Source: Pseudomonadota bacterium
GTDB lineage: Bacteria; Pseudomonadota; Gammaproteobacteria; Steroidobacterales; Steroidobacteraceae
Length of the DNA stretch: 64,000 nucleotides
NCBI GenBank assembly: GCA_025355245.1
Contig: JANXZZ010000037.1
Location: 1-64,000, forward strand
Direction of reading: 5' to 3'
Below the pieces are notes generated by a model. It was given only the letters and a program-made list of their open reading frames with translations. It had not been told where the DNA came from and ran no database searches. Positions 34,770 to 43,412 of this stretch are shown here, one piece after another; position 1 is the stretch's first letter, and each line of letters starts with the position of its first letter. The translations under genes were made by a program, and so were the position numbers.

Positions 34770-36170
34770 ATGTCTTCGAGACGGCCGACGTCGCCCTTCG
34801 CAGGGCGACAGATCCCTGACCGTGCTGACGGCGCGCTCGCGTGCGCGCGTGCGCGGGGGGCGGCTATTTGGGCGGTCATCGGGGCGCTCCAGAGCCCGCT
34901 CGCGGCGTTCGCGGCCGAGGCGCCCGTCACTAGTGACGAAAGCTTCGCCGTCCACGGGCAGTTCACTTATGTCGAGCAGGAGACCGGCTCGTTCAATGCT
35001 CCTTACCGCGGCGCGAATAGCCTGAGCCCCGACAGCGGCAGGGAGACCATCGACGCTACCCTCTACGTCGGACGGAAGCTGTGGCAGGACGCCGAGGCGT
35101 GGGTGAACATCGAGGTCGACCAGGGCTTTGGGCTCGACAATACGCTTGGCGCGGCGGGCTTCCCGAGCGGCGAGGCCTACAAGGTCGGGAAGACCGAGCC
35201 GTACCTGCGCCTCTCGCGTACGTTCGTGCGCCAGACGTTCAACATCGGTGGCACGCGCGAGACCGCCGAACCTGCGCAGAACCAGCTTGCGTCCTCCTAC
35301 AGCGCCGATCGCGTCGTGCTGACGGCCGGCAAGTTTGGCGTCGGCGATGTGTTCGACACGAACCAGTTTGCGCACGACCCGCGCGGCGACTTTCTCAACT
35401 GGTCGGCGCTCGATGCTTCGACGTTCGACTATGCCGCCGATGCGTGGGGCTACACGGTCGGAGTGGCAGCCGAGTGGTACACCGGTCCGTGGACGTTTCG
35501 CGCCGGCGCCTTCGACCTCTCCGACGTCCCCAACAGCCCGCGGCTCGAGCCGGGAGCGGATGAATTCCAACTCGTTGTCGAGGTCGAAAGGCGCTTCGAG
35601 CTTGCGGGTCACCCGAGTCGGGTGCTGGCGACGGCTTACGACAGCCGCGGCCGCATGGGACTGCTCACCGACGCGGTCAACTTGAGTGAAGCGACGGGCA
35701 ATCCCGTGGACGTCGCGGCCGTGCGGCACACCCGCAACAGGACGGGCGTCCACGTCAGCCTTGAGGAACAGCTTTCCGAAGACCTCGGCGCCTTCGCGCG
35801 CGCCGGCGGCGCGTCCGGGAATGTCGAGGTTTACGAATTCACCGACGCGGACCGGACCCTGGAACTGGGCCTTTCGCTCAAGGGCGCGCGTTGGGGTCGG
35901 GCGGACGATCGGGTGGCGATTGCCGGGGTGGTCAATGAGGTGTCCGCGGCGCGCCAGCAATACCTCGATGCGGGCGGTCTCGGGCTATTGATTGGTGACG
36001 GTCGGCTTCCCCACCCGGGGCCCGAGCGGATTCTCGAGACCTACTACGACTTCAACGTCTACTCGAGCGTGCACGTCACGCTCGACTACCAGCGGATCGT
36101 CAATCCAGCCTACAACCGCGACCGCGGTCCGGCGTCGGTATTCGCGATCCGCCTGCACGCGCAATTCTGA
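34770..36170 (+). CDS. OprB-like carbohydrate-selective porin
   Basis: About 466 residues from ATG 34770. A signal peptide (hydrophobic AAIWAVIGALQSPLAAFA, cut before AEAPV) follows a long basic N-region. The mature part has the OprB hallmarks: FAVHGQFTYVEQ, Asp/Gly-rich strands, a central segment LTAGKFGVGDVFDTNQFAHDPR, DFLNWSALDASTFDYAADAWGY, and a C-terminal strand ending in Phe (IRLHAQF). Members form 16-strand barrels for sugars and small molecules. The divergent RcnR-like repressor and G-tract operator suggest metal-dependent control, so uptake of a metal chelate is possible. The frame is open 24 codons further upstream. Confidence 0.85.
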   Translation: MSSRRPTSPFAGRQIPDRADGALACARARGAAIWAVIGALQSPLAAFAAEAPVTSDESFAVHGQFTYVEQETGSFNAPYRGANSLSPDSGRETIDATLYVGRKLWQDAEAWVNIEVDQGFGLDNTLGAAGFPSGEAYKVGKTEPYLRLSRTFVRQTFNIGGTRETAEPAQNQLASSYSADRVVLTAGKFGVGDVFDTNQFAHDPRGDFLNWSALDASTFDYAADAWGYTVGVAAEWYTGPWTFRAGAFDLSDVPNSPRLEPGADEFQLVVEVERRFELAGHPSRVLATAYDSRGRMGLLTDAVNLSEATGNPVDVAAVRHTRNRTGVHVSLEEQLSEDLGAFARAGGASGNVEVYEFTDADRTLELGLSLKGARWGRADDRVAIAGVVNEVSAARQQYLDAGGLGLLIGDGRLPHPGPERILETYYDFNVYSSVHVTLDYQRIVNPAYNRDRGPASVFAIRLHAQF

Positions 36171-36329
36171 GGCGACGACGGAGGCCGGTCGATTCCGTGC
36201 ACCCGGCGAGCTAGGATGCGAAATGAACGGCCCCAGCCAATCGGCGGTGAGTCGCCGCGCACGGCCGATCGGTGCCGAAGCGGTCGTCTCCCCCGGGCGT
36301 CGGCGTCTCGCCGCCAGGCGCGCGGGCGC

Positions 36330-37064
36330 GTGACGTCGGGTCCCGTCCTTGCGCCGACTCCTACGCTCGCCGAACTCGCCAGGCGAGCCGAAGCGGTCGG
36401 GCTCGCGGTACGCGGCGCATTCCATCCGACGGACGACGAAGAGATCCTTCGGCCAATAGGGGTGCGAGCCGGCACCGTCGTGCTACTCGGCTTCACCGGC
36501 AGCGTGCAGTGGGCGAACTTCGCAGGCTCCGCGGAGGCCGCCGACGGTCTGCCCGATCCGCTGGACCGTTGGTCGCAGCGAGTAACTGGCGCGCTCGCCG
36601 CTGACATCGGCGCACTTGCCATCTATCCCGGAGGCGCGCCGCGTCTGTCGTTCCAGCGGCTGGCTGCTCGATGCGAGGCCGTGCACCAGAGTCCCATCGG
36701 GCTCCTGATCCACGAGCGCTGGGGTCTTTGGCATGCCTACCGGGGTGCGTTGCTGCTGTCGGGCAAGGTGGAGCTGAGCCCGCTCGACCGCGCCGCGCAT
36801 CCCTGCTCCGCGTGCCGCGCGCAGCCGTGTCTGACGTCGTGTCCGGTCGCCGCATTTGGAGCTGACGGATTCAATCTCGCAGCTTGCGCAGCACACGTGG
36901 CGGGCGCGGCCGGTTCAGAGTGCCGAGATCGCGGTTGCCTGGCTCGTAGGGCCTGCCCCGTCGGCGCGGAATTCCGGTACGTCGACGAACAGGCCAAATT
37001 TCACACCGCGGCGTTTCTGCGTTCGGTCGCGCTGACGTCGGCAACCGAAGCGTCGCGGCTGTGA
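36330..37064 (+). CDS. Ferredoxin-like protein related to the Fe-S domain of QueG
   Basis: About 244 residues from GTG 36330 (weak ribosome site; the frame reaches 36216). The C-terminal third has an Fe-S pattern CSACRAQPCLTSCPVAAF (~159-176) followed by CAAHVAG, CRDRGCLARRACPVG. This resembles the dicluster domain of epoxyqueuosine reductase-type proteins, but the first cysteine group is irregular and the cobalamin-binding part is not evident. The N-terminal half (GTVVLLGFTGSVQW and SFQRLAARCEAV) resembles uncharacterised ferredoxin-like proteins. Function unknown; a redox role is likely. Confidence 0.7.
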   Translation: MTSGPVLAPTPTLAELARRAEAVGLAVRGAFHPTDDEEILRPIGVRAGTVVLLGFTGSVQWANFAGSAEAADGLPDPLDRWSQRVTGALAADIGALAIYPGGAPRLSFQRLAARCEAVHQSPIGLLIHERWGLWHAYRGALLLSGKVELSPLDRAAHPCSACRAQPCLTSCPVAAFGADGFNLAACAAHVAGAAGSECRDRGCLARRACPVGAEFRYVDEQAKFHTAAFLRSVALTSATEASRL

Positions 37065-37158
37065 GGGAACGAGCTGGCGGGTGCTCCGTGGACGCGGCGG
37101 CACCGGCCAAGCCGACCGACCCCCGCGAACGCGCGAGGCGTCGCGGGGCCGGAGACGC

Positions 37159-37311
37159 TTACCGATAGACGCGGACGCCGACGACCGGAACCGGAGCGAC
37201 CACCGCGACGGCCGGCCGCACGTAGACACGGCGCTCGCCGTACGGTACGACGACGCATCCACCCAACGTCAGGGCCAAGACGATCAGGGAACCAATTCCG
37301 ATGCGCTTCAT
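37159..37311 (-). CDS. Small lipoprotein
   Basis: 50 residues from ATG 37311 with GGAG seven bases upstream. MKRIGIGSLIVLALTLGGC is a clear lipoprotein signal with lipobox LGGC. The mature peptide is short and rich in Val, Pro and Tyr (VVVPYGERRVYVRPAV), typical of the many tiny YXR-motif lipoproteins of Proteobacteria. Probably attached to the outer membrane. No function can be assigned. Confidence 0.75.
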   Translation of the reverse strand: MKRIGIGSLIVLALTLGGCVVVPYGERRVYVRPAVAVVAPVPVVGVRVYR

Positions 37312-37457
37312 GTTTGCTTCTCCGCCGCACAATTGCGGCATAGGGGTATGAACGCACCGACCGGGATCCGGCTGACGGGCCGCGCCCGGAACCGATTAAC
37401 TCCGCTTCATCTGCGCGGGGGCCTCCCGAGAGCGTCTCCAAGGGCCTCGGCCGACTG

Positions 37458-37844
37458 TCAGGCCCGACGGATCTCGCGCAGCCGATGAAGCAAATACGCG
37501 AGCAGGAGCGCGGCTGTTGCGACCTCGCCGCAAATGCTCGCGTTCATGCCCGACGAGTGAGCGGAGAACGGTGCGAGCCGGTAATGGGCTAACCCGAGCA
37601 AGCCAAGCCCTGCGTACACCGTGAGAATCAGGAGGCCCGCCAGCTGCTTGCCGGACCGGCAGAGCAGGTAACCCAGAACTCCGAGCACCCCCGTGACGGA
37701 CCACGCCGCCGCCACCTTCGCAATCGAAAGGCTGTGCGGCAGATTGGGGTACGCCTGCAGGTAAACGGCGTTGTGGACGTGATGAAAAAGGCTTGCGCAG
37801 CCGTATAGCAGCACGAGCGCCAGCAGCCAGTCGATGCGCTTCAT
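37458..37844 (-). CDS. Four-helix membrane protein of unknown function
   Basis: 128 residues, about four transmembrane helices (~5-20, 43-62, 67-86, 104-121). HHVHNAVYLQAYPNLPH after helix 1 is a conserved-looking polar loop with several His. ATG 37844 has GGTCTCC-type upstream sequence only, so the start is less sure. It is 61 bases downstream of the next membrane protein gene on the same strand, and the two could be cotranscribed. Family not recognised. Confidence 0.7.
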   Translation of the reverse strand: MKRIDWLLALVLLYGCASLFHHVHNAVYLQAYPNLPHSLSIAKVAAAWSVTGVLGVLGYLLCRSGKQLAGLLILTVYAGLGLLGLAHYRLAPFSAHSSGMNASICGEVATAALLLAYLLHRLREIRRA

Positions 37845-37905
37845 GGAGACCTCGGCCTCGCGTGCCCACGGCTTGAGTGAGGACTACCTCGCTCGCGAGC
37901 GCGAA

Positions 37906-38466
37906 TCACCTGGGCCACAGCCAGCCAAATACGCCGGCGCTCAGGAGCGCGTAGACCAATCCGTCGACGGTTCCCTTGAGCGTGGTGGTCCACGCGCGGC
38001 GATACCAGATCGACATCTGCCAGAGCGCCAGCGCGTAGCCGACGAAGGCCGTAACCCCGATGAACCGGAACACCTCGAGATAGCGAGCGCCCACCGGCAG
38101 GGCACTGCCGGCAACGTACGCGGCGAACACGCCGACCACGCAACAGTACGCAAACCAGCCTCCGAGGCTGCGCCCTATCGACATCATCCCGTTCGGCCAC
38201 ACGGTTACGATCATGACCGGGCCGCGCTTGATCTTTTCCTTGAAAGAGTCGGAGCGCATCTGCTCCGTGCTGTCGGCGCGCGGCACCATATAGTCACCCG
38301 GCGGGATCGCCATCGGCCGCAGCGCATCGAGGAACCGGTCTTCGCCCGGGATCTTCGGGTAGTCGCTCTTGTGCCAGGGCGTGCTCATGTGCAGGAGTGA
38401 ACTCACGACGAACACAAGAACGGCCGCAAGCAGGATCGGCAACCAAAGTTCGTAGATCGGCGTCAT
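37906..38466 (-). CDS. Four-helix membrane protein of unknown function
   Basis: 186 residues from ATG 38466, with GGGGAGA six bases upstream; a frame reaching 38562 lacks a ribosome site. Helix 1 ([17 protein letters not shown]) is followed by a ~75-residue polar domain ([18 protein letters not shown], then PPGDYMVP) and three more helices ending [15 protein letters not shown]. It resembles small conserved inner-membrane proteins seen beside respiration or sterol-related genes, but I cannot name it. It probably forms a two-gene unit with the protein at 37458. Confidence 0.75.
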   Translation of the reverse strand: MTPIYELWLPILLAAVLVFVVSSLLHMSTPWHKSDYPKIPGEDRFLDALRPMAIPPGDYMVPRADSTEQMRSDSFKEKIKRGPVMIVTVWPNGMMSIGRSLGGWFAYCCVVGVFAAYVAGSALPVGARYLEVFRFIGVTAFVGYALALWQMSIWYRRAWTTTLKGTVDGLVYALLSAGVFGWLWPR

Positions 38467-38685
38467 CGTTGTCTCCCCAGACAATGTTCTTTTCAAAGTC
38501 GCCCACCGGGAAGGCTGCGCTCCTGAAACGGCCGCGTCGGCCCGCGCGTGCCCGCCCTTCACGCCACCTCGAGCTCCGCCGGAGCCGGTCGGCGATCCGA
38601 TGCTACCCCCTTCAAACGCGCCGGCCTACCGTTGGCCATAACCGGGCTTGGGACGCGCGGCCGGGTGATCAAACATCATTTGCAA

Positions 38686-38709
38686 ATATAGTAAGCACGC
38701 TTACTATAT
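38686..38709. promoter_or_regulatory. Perfect palindromic operator before the SRPBCC-MarR unit
   Basis: ATATAGTAAGC (38686-38696) and GCTTACTATAT (38699-38709) are perfect inverted arms around a 2-base centre. The site ends 28 bases before the start of the SRPBCC gene and is AT-rich, as MarR-family operators usually are. The co-encoded MarR regulator is the obvious ligand (autoregulation). Confidence 0.75.
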
Positions 38710-38737
38710 CCCCTCCGAGGAATCGAAGGAGCGCGAC

Positions 38738-39202
38738 ATGTGGAGCGAAACGCATCAGAGAACATTCGCAGGGCTTAGCCGCGAATCAGTTTGGGCTGTG
38801 TGGGAAGACGTCAACAACTGGCATCGCTGGGACCAGGACATCGAGTACGCGCGGACGAACGAACCGTTCCGAGCGGGGGCGCGGCTAGAGCTCAAGCCGA
38901 AAGCCGGTCCCAATGTGAAAATAACCGTCGTTCGGGCCGAACGCCTGCGCGGTTATACCGATCTCGCGGTCTTCCCGCTCGCCCGGATGTACGGCATCCA
39001 CGACATGATGGAAACGCCGGACGGGCTGAGGCTTACGATCACGATCCTTGTCGAAGGGCCGCTCGGCTGGCTGTGGAAGGCGCTGGTCGCAAAAAACGTC
39101 GCGGCCGAGGCGCCTGCGCAGATGGAATCGCTCGCCGCCTACATCGCACTCCGCGCTCCGGACCGCGCAGCCGGGGGGGCTCGTGGGTCGGCTCAACACT
39201 AG
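38738..39202 (+). CDS. SRPBCC-fold (polyketide cyclase/START-like) protein
   Basis: 154 residues of the SRPBCC superfamily. It opens MWSETHQRTFAGLSRESVWAVW, the usual strand-helix start (polarised by 'ETH..F'), then WHRWDQDIEYAR after helix 1, and ends with a long helix EAPAQMESLAAYIALRA. Members bind hydrophobic ligands in a deep pocket. GGAAGGAGCG precedes ATG 38738. The gene overlaps the MarR gene by 20 bases and lies under a perfect palindrome, so it is probably induced by the regulator's ligand. Confidence 0.82.
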   Translation: MWSETHQRTFAGLSRESVWAVWEDVNNWHRWDQDIEYARTNEPFRAGARLELKPKAGPNVKITVVRAERLRGYTDLAVFPLARMYGIHDMMETPDGLRLTITILVEGPLGWLWKALVAKNVAAEAPAQMESLAAYIALRAPDRAAGGARGSAQH

Positions 39203-39632
39203 TTTCCGGACCGCGGAAGACAGTCCCGGCTTCATGCTGTGGAAGGCCTCGAATCTCCTGCAGCGGCTGCACGCGGAGTGCCTGCGGCCACTCGGCCTGA
39301 CGCCGACGCAGTTCTCGTTGATGACCTGCCTCGTGTTCCTCCATCAGGACGGACTGGTTACCCCGTCGCGGATCGCGGGTCATTCCGGAATGGACAAGAT
39401 GCTGGTGTCCGATCTTGTGAGGGCACTCGAAAGAAAGCGCCTCATTCGCAAGCGACCGAACCCGCAAGACGGTCGTTCCTGGCTGCTCGAGCCTTCGGCG
39501 CTCGGAGTCACGATCACCAACTCGGCCGTCAAGGACGTGGAGACGGTGGACGCGCGCTACTTCAAGCGGCTCAGGAAGCTCAACGAATTTCACGACGACC
39601 TCCGCGCGCTGGTGGACGGGTCGAACACCTGA
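39183..39632 (+). CDS. MarR-family transcriptional regulator
   Basis: 149 residues from GTG 39183, just after a GGGGGG run. The winged helix is complete: LTPTQFSLMTCLVFL (helix 1-2), PSRIAGHSGMDKMLVSDLVRAL (recognition helix, broken here for length) and ERKRLIRKRPNPQDGRSW (wing with the conserved DxRxx-like tip). Flanking helices mediate dimerisation. It overlaps the SRPBCC gene and is therefore translated together with it. The palindrome at 38686-38709 is its likely operator. The effector is unknown, probably a small aromatic or lipophilic compound. Confidence 0.9.
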   Translation: MGRLNTSFRTAEDSPGFMLWKASNLLQRLHAECLRPLGLTPTQFSLMTCLVFLHQDGLVTPSRIAGHSGMDKMLVSDLVRALERKRLIRKRPNPQDGRSWLLEPSALGVTITNSAVKDVETVDARYFKRLRKLNEFHDDLRALVDGSNT

Positions 39633-39655
39633 CCGACGCGGGCCGGCCGCATCGG

Positions 39656-40153
39656 TCAGTGCTGGTCGAGCGAGGAACCTGTGGAGCCGGCGGATGGATC
39701 CTTCAGAATCGTGTCGCTCGGGCCGTACCCCGCGATCTGCACGACTACCTCTTCGGTCTTCGCGCCATCGTAGTGGTACGCGTTGGCCGGATGCATCATG
39801 TAGCTGCCGGGCTTCAACGGCACGGTTCGCTCGGGATCGAACGTCGGCCCTTCGCCCGTGTACCACGTTCCCGAGACGACGATCGCGTGGCGATCCTCGG
39901 GATGGCGGTGGGGTCGCGTCATGAGCCCCGGCGGAAACTTCACGCGAATTACGTAGAGGCCGACCTTCGAGGGGTCGCCCGCCAGAACCGCGACTTTAAG
40001 CCCCCCGTAGCCGGGCTCATCGTGCCACTGGATCTCATCGGGGCGGATCCTGACGAAGCCGAACTCGTCCCCCACAGGCGCAGCGGACGCGAGGACGGTG
40101 AGCAGGACAGCGCCGAGGGTGAGTGACAGAATTCGTAGGTGACGTGCTCTCAT
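39656..40153 (-). CDS. Exported cupin-domain protein
   Basis: 165 residues from ATG 40153 with GGAGGAAC six bases upstream. A signal peptide (LSLTLGAVLLTVLASAA) precedes a single cupin barrel. The metal motif is visible: PHRHPEDRHAIVVSGTW carries two His plus a Glu, and the second cupin motif AYHYDGAKTEEV carries His. It resembles the exported small cupins often annotated as ChrR-like or 'cupin domain-containing'. The periplasmic location argues for a dioxygenase or binding role, not regulation. It converges on the MarR gene. Confidence 0.82.
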   Translation of the reverse strand: MRARHLRILSLTLGAVLLTVLASAAPVGDEFGFVRIRPDEIQWHDEPGYGGLKVAVLAGDPSKVGLYVIRVKFPPGLMTRPHRHPEDRHAIVVSGTWYTGEGPTFDPERTVPLKPGSYMMHPANAYHYDGAKTEEVVVQIAGYGPSDTILKDPSAGSTGSSLDQH

Positions 40154-40325
40154 CGTTCCTCCGAGCTTTTCACAATTTTGGCACGCTTCCGTCAGCGTGG
40201 ACATGGCGGCGCGGAGACCGACCCGCCACCCTCCCCTGCAGAGGACGCTGCGCCCGCGTATCCTTGCGCGGCCGCCTCAACGCCGCGCACGCACGGTGCG
40301 ACGTGACTTTCCACGGAGCCAGCAC

Positions 40326-41792
40326 ATGCCGATCACCGACGTGACCGAAACACTGGACCCGGCCGACTGGGAGGCGATGCGAGCACTCGCGCACCGCGCG
40401 GTCGACGACGGGTTCAACTGGCTGCAGACGGTCCGCGACCGTCCCGCCTGGCAGCCGACGCCGGACAAGGTCATCGCCGAATTCCACCGGCCCTTGCCGC
40501 AGGAACCGCAGGGAGCGGAGAGCGCGTACCAGGATTTCGTGGACCTCGTGCTCCCTTACCCGCTCGGCAACGTGCACCCGAGGTTCTGGGCGTGGTACAT
40601 GGGCAACGGCACGCCGCTCGGCGCGATCGGGGATTTTCTCGCCGCGATCGTCAATCCCAACATGGGCGGAGGCAATCACGTCGCCAACCATGTCGAAAGC
40701 CAGGTCGTCGACTGGTGCAAGGAGATCGTGGGTCTGCCGCTCGACTCCGGAGGCCTTCTGGTCAGCGGCGGCTCGACCGCGAACCTCGTCGGCCTCACGG
40801 TCGCCCGCAACACGGCTACCGCGGCTGACGTGCGTGTCGCGGGCGTGCGTGGGTTGCCCGCGCCGCTCGTTTTCTATGCCTCGGTCGAAGCGCACAGCTG
40901 CATGCAGAAATCGCTCGAACTGCTCGGGCTCGGCAGCGGCGCGCTGCGCAAGGTTGCCGTCAACGCCGAATACCAGATCGACCTAAACGCCCTTGAATCC
41001 GTCATCGGCGCCGACCGCGCGGCGGGCCTCGTGCCCGCGTGTGTCGTTGGCAATGCCGGCACTATCAACACCGGAGCGGTCGACGACCTGGCCGCGCTGG
41101 CGCGAATCTGCGAGCGACACAAGCTCTGGTTCCACGTCGACGGCGCCATCGGCGCGGTCGTCGCACTCGCGCCCAAACATCGCCACCTTGTTGCCGGGAT
41201 CGAGGAGGCAGATTCGGTCGCGCTCGACCTGCACAAGTGGCTGCACGTGCCCTTCGAGGCGGGTTGCGCCCTGGTTCGCGACCGCGGCGCACAGCGCGCG
41301 ACGTTTTCTCTCACTCCCGAATATTTGCAGCATGCCGCGCGCGGCTTGGCGAGCGGACCAATCTGGTTCAGCGAATTCGGTCCGCAGCTCTCGCGCGGCT
41401 TCAGGGCGCTCAAGGTCTGGCTGTCGTTCAAGGAACATGGGCTCGCCAAGTTCGGCCGCCTGATTGACCAGAATATTGCGCAGGCACACGAACTCGCTGC
41501 GCTCGTGCGCGCCGAGCCGACTCTCGAATTGATGGCTCCCGTAGTGCTCAACATCGTCTGTTTTCGCTACCACCCCGCGGGAGTCGCGGATCCGGAGCTG
41601 AGTGCGCTCAACCAGGAACTGCTGATCCGGCTGCACGAGAGCGGAATCGCGGCGCCGTCCTACACGACGCTGAACGGACAGTATTGCCTGCGCGCAGCGC
41701 TCCCGAATCACCGCACGCAGTCGTCGGACCTCAGAATCCTGACGGACGCCGTCGTCCGAATCGGGCGGGAGCTGAGCGGACCGCGCACCTGA
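40326..41792 (+). CDS. PLP-dependent group II decarboxylase (aromatic amino-acid decarboxylase-like)
   Basis: 488 residues from ATG 40326 (GGAG six bases upstream). It follows the group II decarboxylase pattern: GGLLVSGGSTANLVGL (phosphate site), SVEAHSCMQKSLELLG (His stacking on PLP), FHVDGAIGAVVAL (Asp binding pyridine N) and LDLHKWLHVPFEAG (Schiff-base Lys). Family enzymes decarboxylate tyrosine, DOPA, tryptophan, glutamate or related acids; some homologues act as aldehyde synthases. Substrate not assignable. It is divergent from the cupin gene and convergent with the protease. Confidence 0.9.
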   Translation: MPITDVTETLDPADWEAMRALAHRAVDDGFNWLQTVRDRPAWQPTPDKVIAEFHRPLPQEPQGAESAYQDFVDLVLPYPLGNVHPRFWAWYMGNGTPLGAIGDFLAAIVNPNMGGGNHVANHVESQVVDWCKEIVGLPLDSGGLLVSGGSTANLVGLTVARNTATAADVRVAGVRGLPAPLVFYASVEAHSCMQKSLELLGLGSGALRKVAVNAEYQIDLNALESVIGADRAAGLVPACVVGNAGTINTGAVDDLAALARICERHKLWFHVDGAIGAVVALAPKHRHLVAGIEEADSVALDLHKWLHVPFEAGCALVRDRGAQRATFSLTPEYLQHAARGLASGPIWFSEFGPQLSRGFRALKVWLSFKEHGLAKFGRLIDQNIAQAHELAALVRAEPTLELMAPVVLNIVCFRYHPAGVADPELSALNQELLIRLHESGIAAPSYTTLNGQYCLRAALPNHRTQSSDLRILTDAVVRIGRELSGPRT

Positions 41793-41835
41793 GCCGCATG
41801 CCGGCGTACGCCGACGGGGCCCTGCCAACGGCCGG

Positions 41836-43176
41836 CTAGCGCCCGCTACCCGGCGGGTGGTGTGCTGCGTCGTACGCCTGGATGTCGGCGGCACCCACGT
41901 TTTCAGCCTTCCAGATCATCGCCCGGTGGATGCGATTCCAGCCGCTCGGGTGGTCAAAGAAAACGAATTCCTCGACCGGGCCAGGCTGCATCTTGCGGTA
42001 CTCCGACAGGTGCAGCGCGGCCTGCGCGAATCCATCGGGCTGGCGCGCAGCGTTGAGGCCGAAAATGTCTGCCTCGATCTCCATGGCCCGGCTGATCGTG
42101 TTGAGCACCGGCGTCAGCGCGAACATGTAGACGCTGAACAACGCCACCAGGAGCGGCAGTCCCGTGACATCCGTAACCCCCCGGATTCCCCAGCGCGACG
42201 CATGTCGCGCCGATATCCGCTCGAATGACCAGGACAGAAACGCAAAGCCGAACAGAACAATCAGCGCCACGAACGCAAAGCCCTTGTACTCGTGGTTGAG
42301 TACGTAATGGCCCATCTCGTGGCCGAGCGCCGCCGTCACTTCCTCGGGCGCGGCGCGTTCCATCAGATTGTCATTGATGCTGATTTGCGCGCTACCCCCG
42401 AAGCCACTCACGTGCGCACTCATCTTCGTCGTCTGCTTCGACTCGTCGAACTCGTATACGTTCGTGACCGGGATCTCGTTGGCCCGCGCAAGCGATAGGA
42501 TCTGCTGCTTGAGGCGGCTTTCCGGGAGCGGGTAGAACTTGTTGAAAACGGGTTCGAGGTAGGTAGGGCCGATGTAGGACCCGGCCATGAAGCACGCCAA
42601 CACGACGCCGGCGCCCCAGATCCACCAGCTCTTTCCGGCCTTGCGGACAACGGCGTAGATGATGACCAGCGCTAGCGATCCCAGGGTCACGCCAAGCAGC
42701 AGCGCCTTGAACTGCTCGCCGAGCCAGCCGAGGAGGCTCAGGTTCGACATCCCGTACTGGTGCTCGCGGAAGTAGCCCTCGTACGCCGCCCAGGGCAGCA
42801 GGATGAGCGTCGATAGGACGAAGTACTGGACCGAGTAGAGGGCAGTCTGCAGCCATTTGAACCGGGTGGTTCGCTCAGCCCAGTCCCGCATGCGCGCCGA
42901 CAGCCTGGTGCGCAGCAGCAGCCACGCGGCGAATACAGTCGCGATCGCGTCCCACAGGATGAGCCAGTAGCCGCCCTCGAAGTACGCATTCGAGCGCGCG
43001 ACGGCCTGGGGGGTCATCGTAGCCATGTAGGCGGCGGTGGCGGCATCGGCGTCGAAGGCAGCGGCGCCTGGCGCGGCGGCGTCGACAACCACGGGAGCGG
43101 CAGGCTCGGCCCACGCCTGCGACATTGCCGCGGCCAATAGCAACGCGGCCAACAGGACGAGTGTGCGAAAGCTCAT
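41836..43176 (-). CDS. M48 family zinc metalloprotease (Ste24/CAAX prenyl protease-like)
   Basis: 446 residues. A signal-like N-terminus and an Ala-rich linker are followed by several membrane helices, with the zinc motif HEMGH in ALGHEMGHYVLNHEYKG near residue 287-291 and the third ligand Glu in ISRAMEIEADIFGL. This is the architecture of Ste24-type proteases, which in bacteria take part in membrane or lipoprotein quality control. The C-terminal FDHPSGWNRIHRAMIW is the substrate-guiding tail typical of the family. ATG 43176 follows GGGGAGAC. Confidence 0.92.
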   Translation of the reverse strand: MSFRTLVLLAALLLAAAMSQAWAEPAAPVVVDAAAPGAAAFDADAATAAYMATMTPQAVARSNAYFEGGYWLILWDAIATVFAAWLLLRTRLSARMRDWAERTTRFKWLQTALYSVQYFVLSTLILLPWAAYEGYFREHQYGMSNLSLLGWLGEQFKALLLGVTLGSLALVIIYAVVRKAGKSWWIWGAGVVLACFMAGSYIGPTYLEPVFNKFYPLPESRLKQQILSLARANEIPVTNVYEFDESKQTTKMSAHVSGFGGSAQISINDNLMERAAPEEVTAALGHEMGHYVLNHEYKGFAFVALIVLFGFAFLSWSFERISARHASRWGIRGVTDVTGLPLLVALFSVYMFALTPVLNTISRAMEIEADIFGLNAARQPDGFAQAALHLSEYRKMQPGPVEEFVFFDHPSGWNRIHRAMIWKAENVGAADIQAYDAAHHPPGSGR

Positions 43177-43412
43177 TCGTGTCTCCCCTTATTTCGTTTT
43201 GTGCGCCGGTGTGCCCGTCCGCGCGTGGTGCGCATTGTAGACGCGATTGGGCGAGGCTCGCGATGGCAGGCGACGAACCGAGGCGTTCCTGCGACGGTAA
43301 CGCGCCGCTAGTCAGCGCTCGCGGGATGACGATGCGGGGGCGAAAGCGGGCGGCGTATCCCCACCGGCCCAGCTGCATGCGATGAGCGCGAGCGAGGCTC
43401 CAAGTGCGGGCT

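Noticed and set aside
34626..35960. Long upstream extension of the RcnR-like frame
   Set aside because: The 445 extra codons are antisense to the porin and the regulator family is about 90 residues. The TTG at 34625 gives the exact RcnR ligand spacing.
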